A DNA stretch of 64,000 bases from Brachycybe producta (GCA_036925085.1 JAUPFP010000001.1:16896842-16960841), one strand, 5' to 3'; positions 35,199-46,706 are shown, counted from the first letter of the stretch. Program-made: numbers and translations. The notes: generated by a model from the sequence alone, not told the origin.

Positions 35199-38100
35199 TC
35201 AATGTCTCTTGAGAAATGCTTCTGCTGCTTTGCTTGTGAACCGAACTCGTCGTCCAGAACGGGTTGTGATGACTGGAGGTTCTGTAGCAACAGGTGGGCT
35301 TGCAGGAACAGGTGAGAGTGGCTGCTGGTCTTGAGTTGGTGTGATGAAAGCTGGTTTAAGGCGGTCAATAGAGATGCAGACTTGGCGACTGTTGATTCTA
35401 ACCATGAAGAACTTTGGAGACCTTGAAAGAACTTCATATGGTCCATCGTATGGTGCTTGAAGAGGGCGGCGCACTGCACTATGTCGAACGAAAACATGTG
35501 TGCAGTTGGAAAGTTCTTTGAATATGAAGACTGGACGTGTGCCATGATGCTGGGGTATCGATGGTCGTAAATTCCGCATGTGGGTTTGAAGTCGTTTAGC
35601 AAAGTCGGATGCATCGATGCTGTTGTCCTCCTGAGAAGTGAAAAATTCACCAGGTAGACATAGTTCTTGACCATAGACCAATGTTGCTGATGTTGCATTG
35701 AGGTCTTCTTTGAAGGAAGAACGGATACCTAAGAGTACTATAGGTAGCTCTTCAGTCCACTTGTCATTACCACGGCACATGATGGCTGCTTTTAGCTGAC
35801 GATGGAAACGTTCTATGAGGCCATTAGATGCTGGATGGAAAGCTGTAGTACGAATTCGTGTTGTACCAGTTAAAGTTGTAAGTGCTTTAAAAAGGTACGA
35901 CTCGAACTGGCGTCCTTGATCTGACGTGATGTAGAGAGGTACACCAAATCTTGCAATCCAACAGTTGAAAAATGCTGTTGCAACTGTTTCTGCTGTAATG
36001 TCCATGATGGGGATAGCTTCTGGCCATCGTGTAAAACGATCTATCATGGTGAGGCAATAAGCAAATCCAGAAGATGGAGGCATGGGTCCAATAATGTCTA
36101 TGTGGACATGCTTGAAGCGCATCTGTGGATGTGGAAATGCTGAAAGTGGTGCTGAGACGTGTCGAGTAACTTTGGAACGTTGGCATTGCAAACAGGAACG
36201 CACAAATGTTTTGCTATCTTTTTCCATGTTTGGCCAAACGAAAGTTTCGCTGACTATACGAAAAGTTGCTTTAGTACCAGGGTGGGCAATATCGTGCAGG
36301 TTATGAAGAACTTGCTGACGAAAGTTCACAGGTACGAACAGTCTAGGTGAAGATGTCGACATATCACAGTATAATGGGTGTGATGTTGTAGGAAACTGCA
36401 TTCTTGATAACTTGAGGCTTGTCTCTGAGTTGAGAAGATGCTGTAGTTCATCATCTGTTTCTTGAGCTTCAGAGATGGCTTGGAAATCAAGGTCTTCAGA
36501 AATGGATTCTATGCGTGACAAGGCATCAGCTGGGATGTTAGCTGAACCGGCAAGATGACGGATGTCCGTTGTGAACTGTGCGATGAGTTCAAGATGCTTA
36601 GCTTGCCTTGGTGATGCTTTCTCGGGTCGTTGTCTCCAAGCGTAAATGAGAGGCTTATGATCGGTGAAAAGGATGAATGATCTTGCTTCCAACAAAAATC
36701 GGAAGTGCTTGACAGCAGAGTAAGCGGCAAGGAGTTCGCGATCATATGCTGACCATAAGAGTTGATTTGCACTGAGCTTCTTTGAGAAGAAAGCAAGAGG
36801 TTGCCAATCATTATTGATAAGTTGCTGGACACTGGCACCGATGGCGAAATTAGAGGCATCGACCATCAATGACAGAGGTGCAGTGGGCACTGGGTGAGCA
36901 AGTAATGCTGCGTTGGCAAGGCTTTTCTTGAGGTTCTCAAATGCAGTGATTGTTTCTTCTGTCCATGAAATGGGTTGCTTGCTGGAGCTCTTGGGACCTT
37001 GAAGAAAGACATCTAGAGGTGCTTGGAATGAAGCTGCTTTCGGCATGAAGCGACGATAAAAGTTAATCATCCCCAGGAATCGTCTAAGATCTTTGACGGT
37101 TGTAGGTAGAGTGTACTTCATGATGGTGTCCACTTTGTCAGGTAATGGACGTGTTCCAGTGACATCAACGAGGTAACCCAAAAATTTAATGGAAGAAACT
37201 CCGAAGATGCACTTGGAAGGGTTGATTGTGACACCGTATGTGCTGAAACGTTGGAAGAGTTGTCTAAGGTGTTCACGATGTTCATCAGGGTTGCAAGAGG
37301 CAATTAGCACATCATCAATGTAGGCATAGCAGAAAGGCAAGTCTCTTGTAACTTCATTGATGAAGCGTTGAAATGTCTGTGCTGCATTGCATAGTCCAAA
37401 CGTCATAAATGGGAATTCGAAGAGACCAAATGGAGTTGTGACTGCTGTTTTGTGGATGTCTTCTTTAGCCACAGGGATTTGGTGAAAGGCTCGAACCAAA
37501 TCAATAGCAGAGAAGATTGAAGAACCTGCTAAGTTCTGTGCGAAGTCTTCAATGTGCGGAACTGGGTATCTGTCAGGGATGGTCCTGGAGTTGAGAGCAC
37601 GGAAATCTCCGCAAGGGCGCCATTCGCCATTCTTTTTAGGAACCATATGAAGTGGAGTTGACCAGTTGCTTTTGGAAGGACGGCAGATTCCCATTTGCAG
37701 CATGACTTCGAATTCACGTTTAGCAATGGCTAACTTAGAACAGTCGAGACGTCGTGGCTTGGCATAGACTGGTGGGCCAGAGGTTGTGGGAATATGATGC
37801 TCTGTCGTGTGTTTGATGTCCTTTTGCATGGAGAAAGGTTGAGTTATGCTTGGAAATTCTGAGACAATGTTGTGATACTCAGAATCACCACTGACAGTTC
37901 GCAGGCCTAGTGTAGTAACACTATTGATGCACCCGGATGAAGAAAGACCGGTGGTGCTGTCCATGAGGCGTCGCTGTCCGAGGTCTGGCAGTAGACCGTA
38001 GTGGCTTAGAAAATCAGCTCCGATGATGGGTGTGGTGACATCAGCTACGACAAACTTCCACAAGAACTGTCGGCGAAGCTTGAAGTCAAGGTTCAGTGTG

Positions 38101-38342
38101 ATGCTGCCATAAGTTTTGATGACTGAACCATTGGCTGCAAAGAGGTGATTTTCTTTGCAGGCCTGTCGCGATGTTAGCTGAACTGGATACACACAAAGAT
38201 CAGCACCAGTGTCAATCAGGTACTGAATCTTTGTTACAAAGTCCGTAATGAAAAGGCGACGGCTGGTTGGAGTGGGATCAGTGGCCGTCTCTACTGACCC
38301 GCTTGCTGGTTTCCCAAAGTGAAGGAACATGGCTTGGTGCAC
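35199..38342 (-). CDS. pol: Pol polyprotein of element E (protease, RT, RNase H, integrase)
   Basis: The minus frame is open for 1047 codons counted from a GTG at 38342, but the real entry is by -1 frameshift from gag at 38309-38315. The residue numbers here count from that GTG. Protease: DTGAD at 44-48. RT: FSAIDL at 277-282, [14 protein letters not shown] at 341-344. RNase H: D495, E536, D561, D606. Integrase: zinc residues H683, H687, C717, C720; catalytic D749, D808, E844, with 35 residues between the last two. A C-terminal domain with [14 protein letters not shown] follows. All catalytic residues are present and I see no stop, so the enzyme set could be active. There is no third ORF between the stop and the LTR (35140-35198). 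Confidence 0.92.
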   Translation of the reverse strand: MHQAMFLHFGKPASGSVETATDPTPTSRRLFITDFVTKIQYLIDTGADLCVYPVQLTSRQACKENHLFAANGSVIKTYGSITLNLDFKLRRQFLWKFVVADVTTPIIGADFLSHYGLLPDLGQRRLMDSTTGLSSSGCINSVTTLGLRTVSGDSEYHNIVSEFPSITQPFSMQKDIKHTTEHHIPTTSGPPVYAKPRRLDCSKLAIAKREFEVMLQMGICRPSKSNWSTPLHMVPKKNGEWRPCGDFRALNSRTIPDRYPVPHIEDFAQNLAGSSIFSAIDLVRAFHQIPVAKEDIHKTAVTTPFGLFEFPFMTFGLCNAAQTFQRFINEVTRDLPFCYAYIDDVLIASCNPDEHREHLRQLFQRFSTYGVTINPSKCIFGVSSIKFLGYLVDVTGTRPLPDKVDTIMKYTLPTTVKDLRRFLGMINFYRRFMPKAASFQAPLDVFLQGPKSSSKQPISWTEETITAFENLKKSLANAALLAHPVPTAPLSLMVDASNFAIGASVQQLINNDWQPLAFFSKKLSANQLLWSAYDRELLAAYSAVKHFRFLLEARSFILFTDHKPLIYAWRQRPEKASPRQAKHLELIAQFTTDIRHLAGSANIPADALSRIESISEDLDFQAISEAQETDDELQHLLNSETSLKLSRMQFPTTSHPLYCDMSTSSPRLFVPVNFRQQVLHNLHDIAHPGTKATFRIVSETFVWPNMEKDSKTFVRSCLQCQRSKVTRHVSAPLSAFPHPQMRFKHVHIDIIGPMPPSSGFAYCLTMIDRFTRWPEAIPIMDITAETVATAFFNCWIARFGVPLYITSDQGRQFESYLFKALTTLTGTTRIRTTAFHPASNGLIERFHRQLKAAIMCRGNDKWTEELPIVLLGIRSSFKEDLNATSATLVYGQELCLPGEFFTSQEDNSIDASDFAKRLQTHMRNLRPSIPQHHGTRPVFIFKELSNCTHVFVRHSAVRRPLQAPYDGPYEVLSRSPKFFMVRINSRQVCISIDRLKPAFITPTQDQQPLSPVPASPPVATEPPVITTRSGRRVRFTSKAAEAFLKRH
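38274..38315 (-). promoter_or_regulatory. -1 ribosomal frameshift signal of element E
   Basis: On the minus strand GGGAAAC (38315-38309) lies in the gag frame as G GGA AAC, a canonical slippery heptamer. After an 8-nt spacer, GGGTCAGT (38300-38293) can pair with ACTGATCCC (38282-38274), an 8-bp stem with one bulged base around a 10-nt loop. The gag TAG is at 38293-38291. A -1 slip leads straight into pol. Pairing was done by eye. Confidence 0.8.
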
Positions 38343-39193
38343 TTGCTGGCACTGGTACCGAAGCGATGGTGGTACCAGCAGACTGATGAAGCAGAAGACG
38401 ATCTTTGATGAGGTGAACGAGACCGTCGTTGTGACTTGTAGTGCTTGGAATCATGAGATTTGGTTTGGTTGGCAAGTACTTGTCCAAGTTGAGCTGTCAG
38501 ATTGGCGATATGATTCTCCAATCGAGACAAACGTTCATTGTGGTCGGAATTGGGCTGCACAGGGATATCACTGGACACAGGGAACACTTTATGGCTAGTT
38601 GCTGACATGCTGGGTTGCTGATCGAAAAGTTCATCTGCGACTTTAGCAACAGTGTCGAGGTCACCGGGAACGATAGTGAGGATGCGTTGTACATCGGCTG
38701 GCAAACGAGAAATCCAAATGTTTCGGAGGACATCGCTGCTCAGGCCATCAGCAAGAGTGCGTAGACGTCTAAGGAACTGAGATGGTGTTCGGTCACCAAG
38801 TTCCTCGTTGTGCAGAAGCTGCGTGATGCGGCGATGCTTTGATTGTGAGAGTCTTTCAATGAGTGCTGCTTTGATGGTGTTATACTTGTCTGTGGCTGGC
38901 GGATTGCAGATGATGTCTTGAACTTCTTGGGCTTGACGGCTGGTGAGTCTCTTGATGACATGGCCAAGTTTGGTTTCATCTTTGGTGATGCCAGCGAGGT
39001 TGAACTGAAGATCAAGGTTGGCAAACCACAGGCTGGGGTTGTCGTCCCAAAATGGAGGAGCCTTTAAGGAGACTGCAAAAGTAGACTGGACCGGCGAAGG
39101 CTGAGCTTGAAGAAACTGGTCCGGCGAAGACTGGACCGGCGAAGGCTGAGCTTGAAGAAACTGGTCCGGCGAAGACTGGACCGGCGTAGACAT
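38291..39193 (-). CDS. gag: Gag of element E
   Basis: Starts at ATG 39193-39191; 300 residues. The N-terminus has a 15-residue unit, [15 protein letters not shown], present twice with a third partial copy, i.e. a 45-bp tandem repeat in the DNA (about 39088-39180). The capsid follows: [72 protein letters not shown]. The C-terminal knuckle [18 protein letters not shown] is Cys-x2-His-x9-Cys-x3-Cys, the unusual CHCC form. The protein packages the element RNA. The frame is intact, and about 24 nt after the slippery site it ends at TAG. Confidence 0.9.
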   Translation of the reverse strand: MSTPVQSSPDQFLQAQPSPVQSSPDQFLQAQPSPVQSTFAVSLKAPPFWDDNPSLWFANLDLQFNLAGITKDETKLGHVIKRLTSRQAQEVQDIICNPPATDKYNTIKAALIERLSQSKHRRITQLLHNEELGDRTPSQFLRRLRTLADGLSSDVLRNIWISRLPADVQRILTIVPGDLDTVAKVADELFDQQPSMSATSHKVFPVSSDIPVQPNSDHNERLSRLENHIANLTAQLGQVLANQTKSHDSKHYKSQRRSRSPHQRSSSASSVCWYHHRFGTSASKCTKPCSFTLGNQQAGQ

Positions 39194-39289
39194 TTCTGGA
39201 TTATGGGGCGGGGCCTAAGCTACTGGCTTTGACTTTCGTGATTCTCAGGTGATGCTTTCAAAAGAGATTGTGCTCGGATCGGTTGCTTT

Positions 39290-39440
39290 TTGTGTGTGCC
39301 CTTGTTGGCTCAAATGTCTGAGTCAATGTTGTGCCCGTGTTGGCTTAAATGTTTGGGTCACCAATGTAGTGCCCTTGTTGGCTTAAATGTCTGGGTCACC
39401 AATGTTGTGCCCGTGTTGGCTTAAATGTCTGGGTCACCAA
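39290..39440 (-). repeat. Four-fold 38-bp tandem repeat holding the primer-binding site
   Basis: On the plus strand a 38-bp unit ending GGTCACCAATGTTGTG repeats, with units near 39290, 39327, 39365 and 39403. The copy touching the LTR gives the primer site TGGTGACCCAGACAT (minus, 39439-39425). This begins like the tRNA-Trp-type site TGGTGACCC. Each unit repeats both the last bases of the LTR (CACAACA, minus) and the primer site. Confidence 0.8.
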
Positions 39441-40140
39441 TGTTGTGGTTTTGATTACACACAACTGTTGTGATTATTGCACAACTTTATTAATAAATTG
39501 AATATTGAATAATCTCAACACGAACACTGCAAATTGCATTTGAATGGCTTTATTTATTTGCTGCATCAATTTATTTACTTGCATCGACCATGAGGTCCAC
39601 CACTAGAGTTGCCAGAGGAATTGCCTGAGGTCGAAACCTGCAGAACAACACCTAAGCTGGTCCAAATGACCAAGTGTCTGTTTATGATCCAGAGGAACAC
39701 TGGGGTTCAACGTGACAGTTAGATGACTAGCAAGACAAACTGTCCACATCGATAGAGCCGCTGAAGGCACCCCAAATTTGCCCGTAAGCACTGCCTTTGC
39801 AATGAGAAGGCTGGAAGGATATGGAGGGTTAGTGACCAATGCTGTAGTGGTGAACGTGGAGGGTTACTGACCATTACTGTAGTGGTGAACGTGGATGCTT
39901 TACATATACAATAATTGGTACATGATAATGAATTGCAAAGTACATGACATTATACACAACCAGAAAACACATTGTCAAAAACAATCTAAACAAGATAATC
40001 ATAACGTAGATAAACTATAAGTTAAGATATAATAATATTTACACTAAATAATGTGTGCGTGGTTGTAAACATGCACGGTCATGCACGAAGTTAATGAAAA
40101 CGGTTTTAAAAGAGAAAATGAATAACTGCAGATCACCACA
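39441..40140 (-). mobile_element. 5' LTR of element E
   Basis: Same length and sequence as 34440-35139 apart from one substitution (39839). Followed by target duplication ACGT at 40141-40144. Confidence 0.92.
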
Positions 40141-40750
40141 ACGTATTACGGGAATGCTCACTACCTAGTAGAAGGAAAAACTTAAAAACGAGGTAGTTAG
40201 AGCCGGATACCCCTGGGCATGCAGAAAAAGTGATCTTGTGAACTCTGCACTTATGATATATTTCCTGAGGTTTTGCAGAGATGTAGAGGTGACCGTATGA
40301 AATTAAGGATTAATCTAATTTGGTACATATTTGATGATATCAGTTTATAAAGCTCCTAATTAAACTAGAAGAGCAAACAAGGGTGTGATTCATGACTGGG
40401 TTTTTATGCCCATGGCTTTTCCCAGTCATGATCACGAGAAACTCCTTTCGTATGCATGCATCAGTGAGTTAATGTAACTTAGTATATCTCAATATAACGT
40501 AATTAAAAATAAAAGTTTCTCAGAAGGATCTTCTTAGGGGCTTGCTACTGGGCGGGTCCAGGCTGAGCCTTCTGCCCCTTGGTGTGGACGCAAGTGAAGT
40601 AAGCTAAAGACATTGTTTTAAAACGGATAATCTCTTGGTGCCATATCGCTCTAAAGCCCACGGGCGGGTGGAGCGTTACTACTATATTCCTGTCCTATAG
40701 AACTACAAAAATGCCAGCTTAAATGTCAGCCTAAGTATTGTGTTTAAATA
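40141..40750 (+). pseudogene. LINE D, 3' end (interrupted by element E)
   Basis: Joined to 34435 across the ACGT duplication, the frame reads CLCSEYEDTVDHVLREC, a Cys-Cys-His-Cys cluster like those at the end of R1-type ORF2 proteins, then SLPSRRKNLKNEV. Coding similarity ends near 40300. The remainder is likely 3' UTR (GCCCACGGGCGGGTGGAGC at about 40656). The true LINE end is not clear. Confidence 0.65.
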
Positions 40751-40918
40751 ATTGACTTTCCGTTGTTTTTGTTTTGCCCACAATAAACATGTCTATTTCA
40801 TTTTCTACCTTGCAATCATTTTCAGCAACCAGCAAAATTATTTTTTTCCTCAAATATGTTTTTGACTTTATTTTTCTTTATTTCCAGAAAATGTGTCATT
40901 TTACTTTTCTGATACTTT

Positions 40919-41551
40919 TGTGAGCTTTTGATGACGACCTTATAATTTTTTCCAACTTATGATGATGTTTTTCATAACTCCTTTCTTCTCCTGATCGTGC
41001 GGTGACCGCATGAAGAAGATTCGAGATTCGGTGCAGAAAAATGGTGACCATTGCTTCTTGTCGCCATTGATGTACATCTTCGTTTGTTACCAGAAGATGT
41101 TGTAGCTCCTCCAGGATCTGTATGTCTCCTTGCCTTGTGGTGTATCCGGCTTGTCTAGAGAAGGATTAGTTTCCAGACAAATAGACAGTGCAGTTTCTCA
41201 TTATAAACACTTTTATTCATTCTTGTACGGAAACGCCAGTTTACAAGAATGAACGTTGATAATCAAAGGTGTGTCCATGAGCCCATTATGTGATATAAAA
41301 TCTATACAATCTATGTAGTACAAAGACAGGGCAAGAAAGGTGAACTGATGAACAAAGAGGAACATGGTCTTTTTATACCTTGGACCTGTGTACACCTACG
41401 AGGTGTAACCAGGTCTAAGTGACCAAGGTCCTGAAAGTACCAATCCGCCACTGGAATATTAATTAAGAGAGGAGGGAGGGACAAGTATGAGTTGCTTACC
41501 CCCCCCCCCAGGCTATGGATTTGGTGTGATCGCAAGTTACTGGGTGTCACA
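40919..41551 (-). mobile_element. Solo LTR, A family, with CTTT target duplication
   Basis: The plus-strand edges are TGTGAGCTTTTG and GGGTGTCACA. CTTT lies on both sides (40915-40918 and 41552-41555). A TATA box (near 41370) and the conserved block TGTACACCTACGAGGTGTAA match the other copies. It has no internal region, so it arose by LTR-LTR recombination. Confidence 0.85.
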
Positions 41552-41629
41552 CTTTCTAGTGTGAAAATCATCTATTTTACAATTTTTAACTTTATTCAAT
41601 TTCATCATGAAATCATGCCCATTGCTAGT

Positions 41630-42072
41630 TGCAGTAGAGTTGCCAATCATTGACGTGCGGTTATATTTTTAAAAACTATTTCAAAATCGCGAATTTTTAA
41701 CTCTTATGTTAAACTCTATTTAGTACGCCCAAATAAGAAAAAAACATCCACTAAAAATGCGCGGCTATGTTTTGGTTTCACTGTGGTTTAATTGTGGCTT
41801 TTTAAAATTATTTTTAGGTATTTTTGCGAGTATTTTAATGGATGTTTTTTGTCATTCTATCACTTGATCAGCATACATTTAAGGTACACATTGCACTTTG
41901 AAAACTTAATATTGGACAACTTTAAATATGAAAAATAAACATATTGCCGCTGCTTTGTATTTAAAAAATTAACATTTCTTCTTTGACATTGGGTCTATCG
42001 ACTCAATAAAAAAAACGATGCTAGCGCTCTTTGCGGCGATTTTTCAAAGTAATTTTGCGTTGTAGCCTCTTA
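41630..42072. repeat. Foldback family 1, partial copy 3
   Basis: The inner left arm is partial (TGCGGTTATATTTTTAAAAA). The right arm is complete, ending GTAGCCTCTTAA. Confidence 0.65.
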
Positions 42073-42386
42073 ACCTTGTAATAGTCACAAAAGCAAATTA
42101 CGAAATATTGTTATGGCAAATATTGTAATATAACTGCACTGACTGGTGTATAACATAATACATAAGTCATAAATTAATGGCGCACAAAGCAGTAACATTA
42201 TAAGTTTGTTTCGAGTGTCACAATATGTTATTATTTTGTATGCAACGAGGCCCGTAGTCTCCCGCACTTTCAAACCGTTAAATAACAATTAAAATTTCAT
42301 TTGTGAATATTTACAGCGTTGCTAATTTCACCTGCACCTGATTGATTTTGTAAAAAAATTGATCGCACATTGCAAAAGAAAAACGA

Positions 42387-42459
42387 TGGAGGTGCGGGGT
42401 ATCGATCCCCGTACCTCTCGCATGCTAAGCGAGCGCTCTACCATCTGAGCTACACCCCC
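42387..42459 (-). tRNA. tRNA-Ala (anticodon AGC)
   Basis: The minus strand folds as a cloverleaf. Acceptor GGGGGTG pairs with CACCTCC plus discriminator A. The D-arm region is TAGCTCAGATGGTAGAGC. The anticodon stem CTCGC/GCGAG encloses loop TTAGCAT with anticodon AGC. The T-arm is GGGGATCGATACCCC, with the A-box and B-box (GATCGATACC) in place. There is no intron. CCA is not encoded. 73 nt. Confidence 0.95.
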
Positions 42460-42686
42460 ATTCGCGTGACAAGCTGCTAAAATTAACGATACAATAAAAA
42501 CATTCTCTAAACAAATTTCGTGATTTTACAGATTGACTAACTTTGCTGAAATTTGCCAAAAAAAAGTTTCGTGTTTAAAAAATAACAACAACCTACATTT
42601 ATTAGAAGTATTTTTATCCTACAACTGAACTTTATCGACAACTAACATAATCATTAAAACGCTATAAATTTGTGTAAAACAAACAT

Positions 42687-42778
42687 TTCCCCAGGTGGGG
42701 CTCGAACCCACAACCCCGGCATAGCCACCGCATACTGCTGTATAAGTACCGTGCGCTAACCAATTGCGCCACTGGGGA
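42687..42778 (-). tRNA. tRNA-Ile (anticodon TAT) with 18-nt intron
   Basis: Acceptor TCCCCAG pairs with CTGGGGA, discriminator A. The D arm has GCGCAATTGGTTAGCGC. The anticodon stem CGGTA/TGCCG has loop CTTATAA after removal of the intron CAGCAGTATGCGGTGGCT. The T arm is GTGGGTTCGAGCCCCAC. An intron just 3' of the anticodon is the rule for eukaryotic tRNA-Ile(TAT). It lies on the same strand as the tRNA-Ala gene, 227 bp away. Confidence 0.95.
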
Positions 42779-43151
42779 AGAATGAAAGGAGGATTCTTAT
42801 AATGTAGCAGAAGGTCGATTAGCTTCTTTTCAATTTTATTATTATTTTTCTTCCACATAACATTGAAACACTGAAATTTCAAATAAGGATAATTTCGTTT
42901 CCCTCATTATTATTTTTTTTTAAATATGATAATTTTTACCATTTATTTTAGACAATAACATTTATAACTCTCACAATACCAATATCACGTGGGTCAGATG
43001 AGTCATAACATTACGTGCCTTACGTCACATACTGTTAAGTGACATCAGCCGCATCACTATCTATCTCTGTATTGTAAATTATGCTTCACTGTACTGATAT
43101 GGCCTATTAGTTCCGTGAAGGGAAACTTAGGGTTCCGCCAGAAAATTAAAA
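42779..43151. other. Spacer without gene
   Basis: AT-rich, no coding signal. The T-rich stretch 5' of the tRNA gene's partner region has no special feature I can support. Confidence 0.45.

Positions 43152-43235
<84 letters not shown>
43152..43235. repeat. (TA)n microsatellite
   Basis: About 84 bp of near-perfect TA dinucleotides with a single C interruption near 43171. Confidence 0.95.
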
Positions 43236-43238
<3 letters not shown>

Positions 43239-43391
43239 TTTCACACTAAGAAAATGTATAATTATAATAGTTTACTTAAAATAATTTCAATTTTAATTAA
43301 AGTATTCAAAAACTACAATGTGTTGTAATTTTTATACGATTTTTTTACCTAAATTATTATTTTATTAAATTTACGTGCAGGCTATTATTTG

Positions 43392-43955
43392 AAGAGGCTA
43401 CATCGCAAAATTACTTCGAAAAATCTCCACAAAGAGCGCTAGCATCATTTTTCAGTTGAACCCATAGACCCAATGTTAAAGAAGAAACGTTAGTTTTTAA
43501 AATACGTAGTCGCGGCAATATGACATGTTTATTTTTAATATTTAAAGTTTTCCAATATTAACTTTTCAAAGTGCAATGTGCACCTTAAATATATGCTGAT
43601 CGAGTGATAAAATGACCAGAAAATTGTTAAGTGCGGTTATATTTTTAAAAAACTATTTCAAAATCGCGAATCGCCCAAATAAAAAAAAAAAACATCAATG
43701 CTCGTAAAATACTTAAAAATAATTTTTAAACCCCCCCCCCAAAAAAAAATCAGCATGTGCGCCTAATGAGTTGGCTTCACGGTGGTTTAATTGTGGTTTT
43801 TAAAAATATTTTAGGCATTTTTACGAGCATTTTAATGGATGTTTTTTGCTTACGGGCGTGTACGTAATGGAGTTTAACATAATAGTTAAAAATTCGCGAT
43901 TTGAGATATTTTTTTAAAAAATATAACCGCGTTTACCAATACTTTCATATTATAA
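43392..43955. repeat. Foldback family 1, copy 4
   Basis: The left end AAGAGGCTACATCGC is complete, and the arm runs to the internal AATCGCG block. The right arm is partial and ends near ACCGCGTTTACCAATAC. Confidence 0.7.
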
Positions 43956-44098
43956 GAATGCACTATAGGGCAAAAAAAATGCTGTGTCGTGTGCACAAAA
44001 ACGGTTGGGAATCACTTCTATAGTGCAGCCAATGCACAGATAGGATATTTTTCGTTTTTTTCCTCCCCTTTCAATCCCACGTAGTCACCACCTTATGT

Positions 44099-44640
44099 GA
44101 AACACAGGCAAGTGGGGGCCGCACGGTTAAAAGTTATCATTGGGTCTACTTCCTTCATCATTTTCGTCATAGACGGAAGTTGATGGAGGGACGGTGAAAA
44201 GAACACCCTAGGGTTGAAACGAAATGGTGGTGCATCGTTCAGAGACTATATCGCAAACTTTAAAAAAACTCGATACTTAGGTTTAACATCTTTGTTCTAT
44301 TGAGCCCATAGAACCGATGTTAAAGAAAAAATGTTAATTTTTAAAATACACAGTTTATTTTTCATATTTAAAGTTGTCCAATTTTAATTTTTCAAAGTCC
44401 AATGCATGTGCACCTTAAATATATGCTGATCTAGGGATAGAATGACAAAAAATTGATAAGTGCGGTTATATTTTTAAATATTTCAAAATCGTAAATTTTT
44501 AACTTGATGTTAAACTCCACTGAGTACACTTTTCACACCGGTCCCTCCATCAACTTAACTCCATAACGGAAATGATGTAGGAAGTAGACCCAGTAATAAC
44601 TTTAACCGTGCGACCCCCACTTGCCTGTATGAGAAACCTT
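44099..44640. repeat. Foldback element split by a family-1 copy
   Basis: The left arm (44099-44196: GGCAAGTGGGGGCCGCACGG, GGGTCTACTTCCT, GTTGATGGAGGGAC) and the right arm (about 44528-44635: GTCCCTCCATCAAC, AGGAAGTAGACCC, CCGTGCGACCCCCACTTGCC) are inverted copies of about 100 bp. Confidence 0.65.
44240..44528. repeat. Foldback family 1, partial copy 5, nested
   Basis: Only the left-arm words are present (TTGAGCCCATAGA, AATGTGTAAA-type spacer, CACCTTAAATATATGCTGATC, AAGTGCGGTTATA). It lies between the two arms of another foldback element. Confidence 0.6.
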
Positions 44641-44744
44641 CAGAAGGCCACCAGGAGCCAGCTCTAGGCTACCCCTCCCAAAATACGCTTTTCTTTAAAA
44701 ATTGCACTTGATTTTTTAAATAAATTTGAATTTAAATTCATTTA

Positions 44745-44905
44745 CTTGTGACGTTGTAGGGGTTAACGAATAATTTAGGATTGTGTTACTTAGATGAAAA
44801 AGGAGTAATAACCAAATATTTTGTTATTACTACTCTTTTTATCAGACAAAAAATGACACGACCATCAATTATTCGTTAGCCCCTATAACGTCACAATTAA
44901 ATTTA
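44745..44905. repeat. Small inverted-repeat element
   Basis: GTGACGTTGTAGGGGTTAAC with GAATAATT on the left pairs with AATTATTCGTTAGCCCCTAT and AACGTCAC on the right. The inner part AAAGAGTAGTAATAACAAAA (minus) also pairs with GGAGTAATAACC. Non-coding. Confidence 0.6.
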
Positions 44906-46119
44906 AATAAATTTCTGTTAAATGAATTTAAATTCAAATGAGTTTCAGTTAAATGAGTTTAAATTCAAATGAATTAATTTATAAATTTATTTTTATTAGC
45001 TCGCAGGGCTATACAATAATATGCTACGCGGCGGATCTGTCCCGCGGGCATCATTTTGGCTCCCCGCTTTAGACTCACGTTCCGTATTCAATTTATGTTA
45101 AGATTGAAATGTCATTGTTTGGTACAAAAATTCACTCCACCCACAAAGGTGTTATTTTAAGAGTCACCTATGGCTCGAGAGCTACAAAACAGGTATCCTA
45201 TTAATTATTCTTTGGATAATTTTTAATCATTTTTTTAAGAAATAAGGAGGAGGAGAAGGTGGAAGGGTCGGGTGGGAATTCTTTTTTTTCTCGCTAACGT
45301 TCTTATGATGATTAGACCTATATAAAGATAATAGCATTTTCTTTGATGAGCAACAAGATATTTCCTGTTACTCGAAAATCTGCCCTTCCCGAAAACATGA
45401 CGAGGTAGTCGGGTAGATGACTCGGAAAAATATTTTTTTTTATTTTATTAAAGTTCAGAGAATTTTAACGCGCAGCCTCATGAAATCACAAGTTTCTCAA
45501 TTACGTAAACCTCACGCTCATGCCCATAAATAGGAATGAAAAGGCGGAGCCTCGAGTTGTTGTAGCCAATGAGACATGAAAAAGGCGGTGTTAGAGTATC
45601 ATCCAGAAGGCGCCACGTAATTTAGGTGACCTTAGACAGGGGCTGTGCAAACGACCTTGAGGCGCGTGCTGGAATGTTGACTAACAAAAAAAAAGGAGAT
45701 TGCATGAAATGGACTCGACTAGAAGACTCCATCTCGTTTCTTTTTTTTTTTTTTGCAGTTGTTAGGATACGAATTAGTATACAAAGAGAGGGGAGGTAGG
45801 CGGAGGAGGAGGGGATGAGTCGAACTACGTGCATATAATCTATAGAGCTCAGTCCGGATGTAGCCAACAAGTTTGTCCTCGCCTACAGCGAGAAAGTAAG
45901 TACTTTTCACCTCAAGCGTGGCCGAAAAAAAGGGGTCTCCCTCATACAATGTTTATCACGTAGTTAGGGTATCCCGCGATGAATAAGATTCATGGTGATA
46001 TTAAGGTGGTTTTAAAGGTTAAACGCCTCGCAGACGCTTATTAAAAGTTATTATTCTTGTCTTTTAGGATGAAAAAATTAAGAGAAACTTGAGCGTGTTT
46101 TAGAAACTAGAAGGACCTC
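44906..46119. other. Spacer without recognised gene
   Basis: No ORF with coding character. The minus frames at 45622-45949 are broken by a poly-K/T tract and look like chance. I see no element ends. Confidence 0.45.
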
Positions 46120-46706
46120 TTAAGAGGCTACACATCATAAAATTACTTCGAAAAATCTCCGCAAAGAGCGCTAGCATCGTACTTCTATTGATCCCAATAG
46201 AGCCCAATGTTAAAGAAAAACTTAATTTTTAAAATGCACATTCACACCAATATGTTTATTTTTCATATTGAAAGTTGTCCAATATTAAGTTTTCAAAGTG
46301 CAATGTGCACCTTAAATATATGCTAATCGAGTGATAGAATGACAAAAAAATTGCTAAGTGTGGTTATAATTTTAAAAACTATTTGAAAATCGCGTATTTC
46401 TAACTCTTATGTTAAACTACTTTGAGTACGCGCAAATAAGCAAAAAAAAAACATCAGTTAAAATGCTCGTAAAATAATTTTTAAAAAACTAGAAAAAAAT
46501 TACCACGTGCACCAATGTGTTGGCTTCACTGTGGTTTAATTGTGGTTTTTTAAAACTATTTTTATGTATTTTTACCAGCATTTTAATGGATGTTTTTTTG
46601 CTTACGAGCGGGTACTCAATGGAGTTTAACTTTAGAGTTAGAAATTCGAGACTTAGAAATTGTTTTTAAAAATAGAACCGCACTTACCAATTTTTTGTCA
46701 TTATAT
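46120..46706. repeat. Foldback family 1, copy 6
   Basis: The left end TTAAGAGGCTACACATC is complete, and the preceding bases CCTC make a CTCTTAAGAG palindrome there. The right arm is partial and ends near ACCAATTTTTTGTCATT. Confidence 0.7.

Larger units (their letters stand above)
34440..40140 (-). mobile_element. Element E: near-intact CsRn1-like Ty3/gypsy retrotransposon
   Basis: A 5701-bp element with two 700-bp LTRs that differ at one position I can find (34838 T against 39839 A), TG...CA ends and a 4-bp target duplication. It has gag and pol in -1 overlapping frames, with an open protease-RT-RNase H-integrase of more than 1000 codons. The Gag Cys-His-Cys-Cys knuckle and the tRNA-Trp-like primer site are both features known for the CsRn1 group. 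The near-identical LTRs mean recent insertion. Confidence 0.9.

Noticed and set aside
42619-42882. Minus-strand ORF of 87 codons
   Set aside because: It runs straight through the tRNA-Ile gene, so it is a shadow of the tRNA.
45622-45949. Minus-strand coding region
   Set aside because: Frames cross a poly-A/T tract and show no motif.
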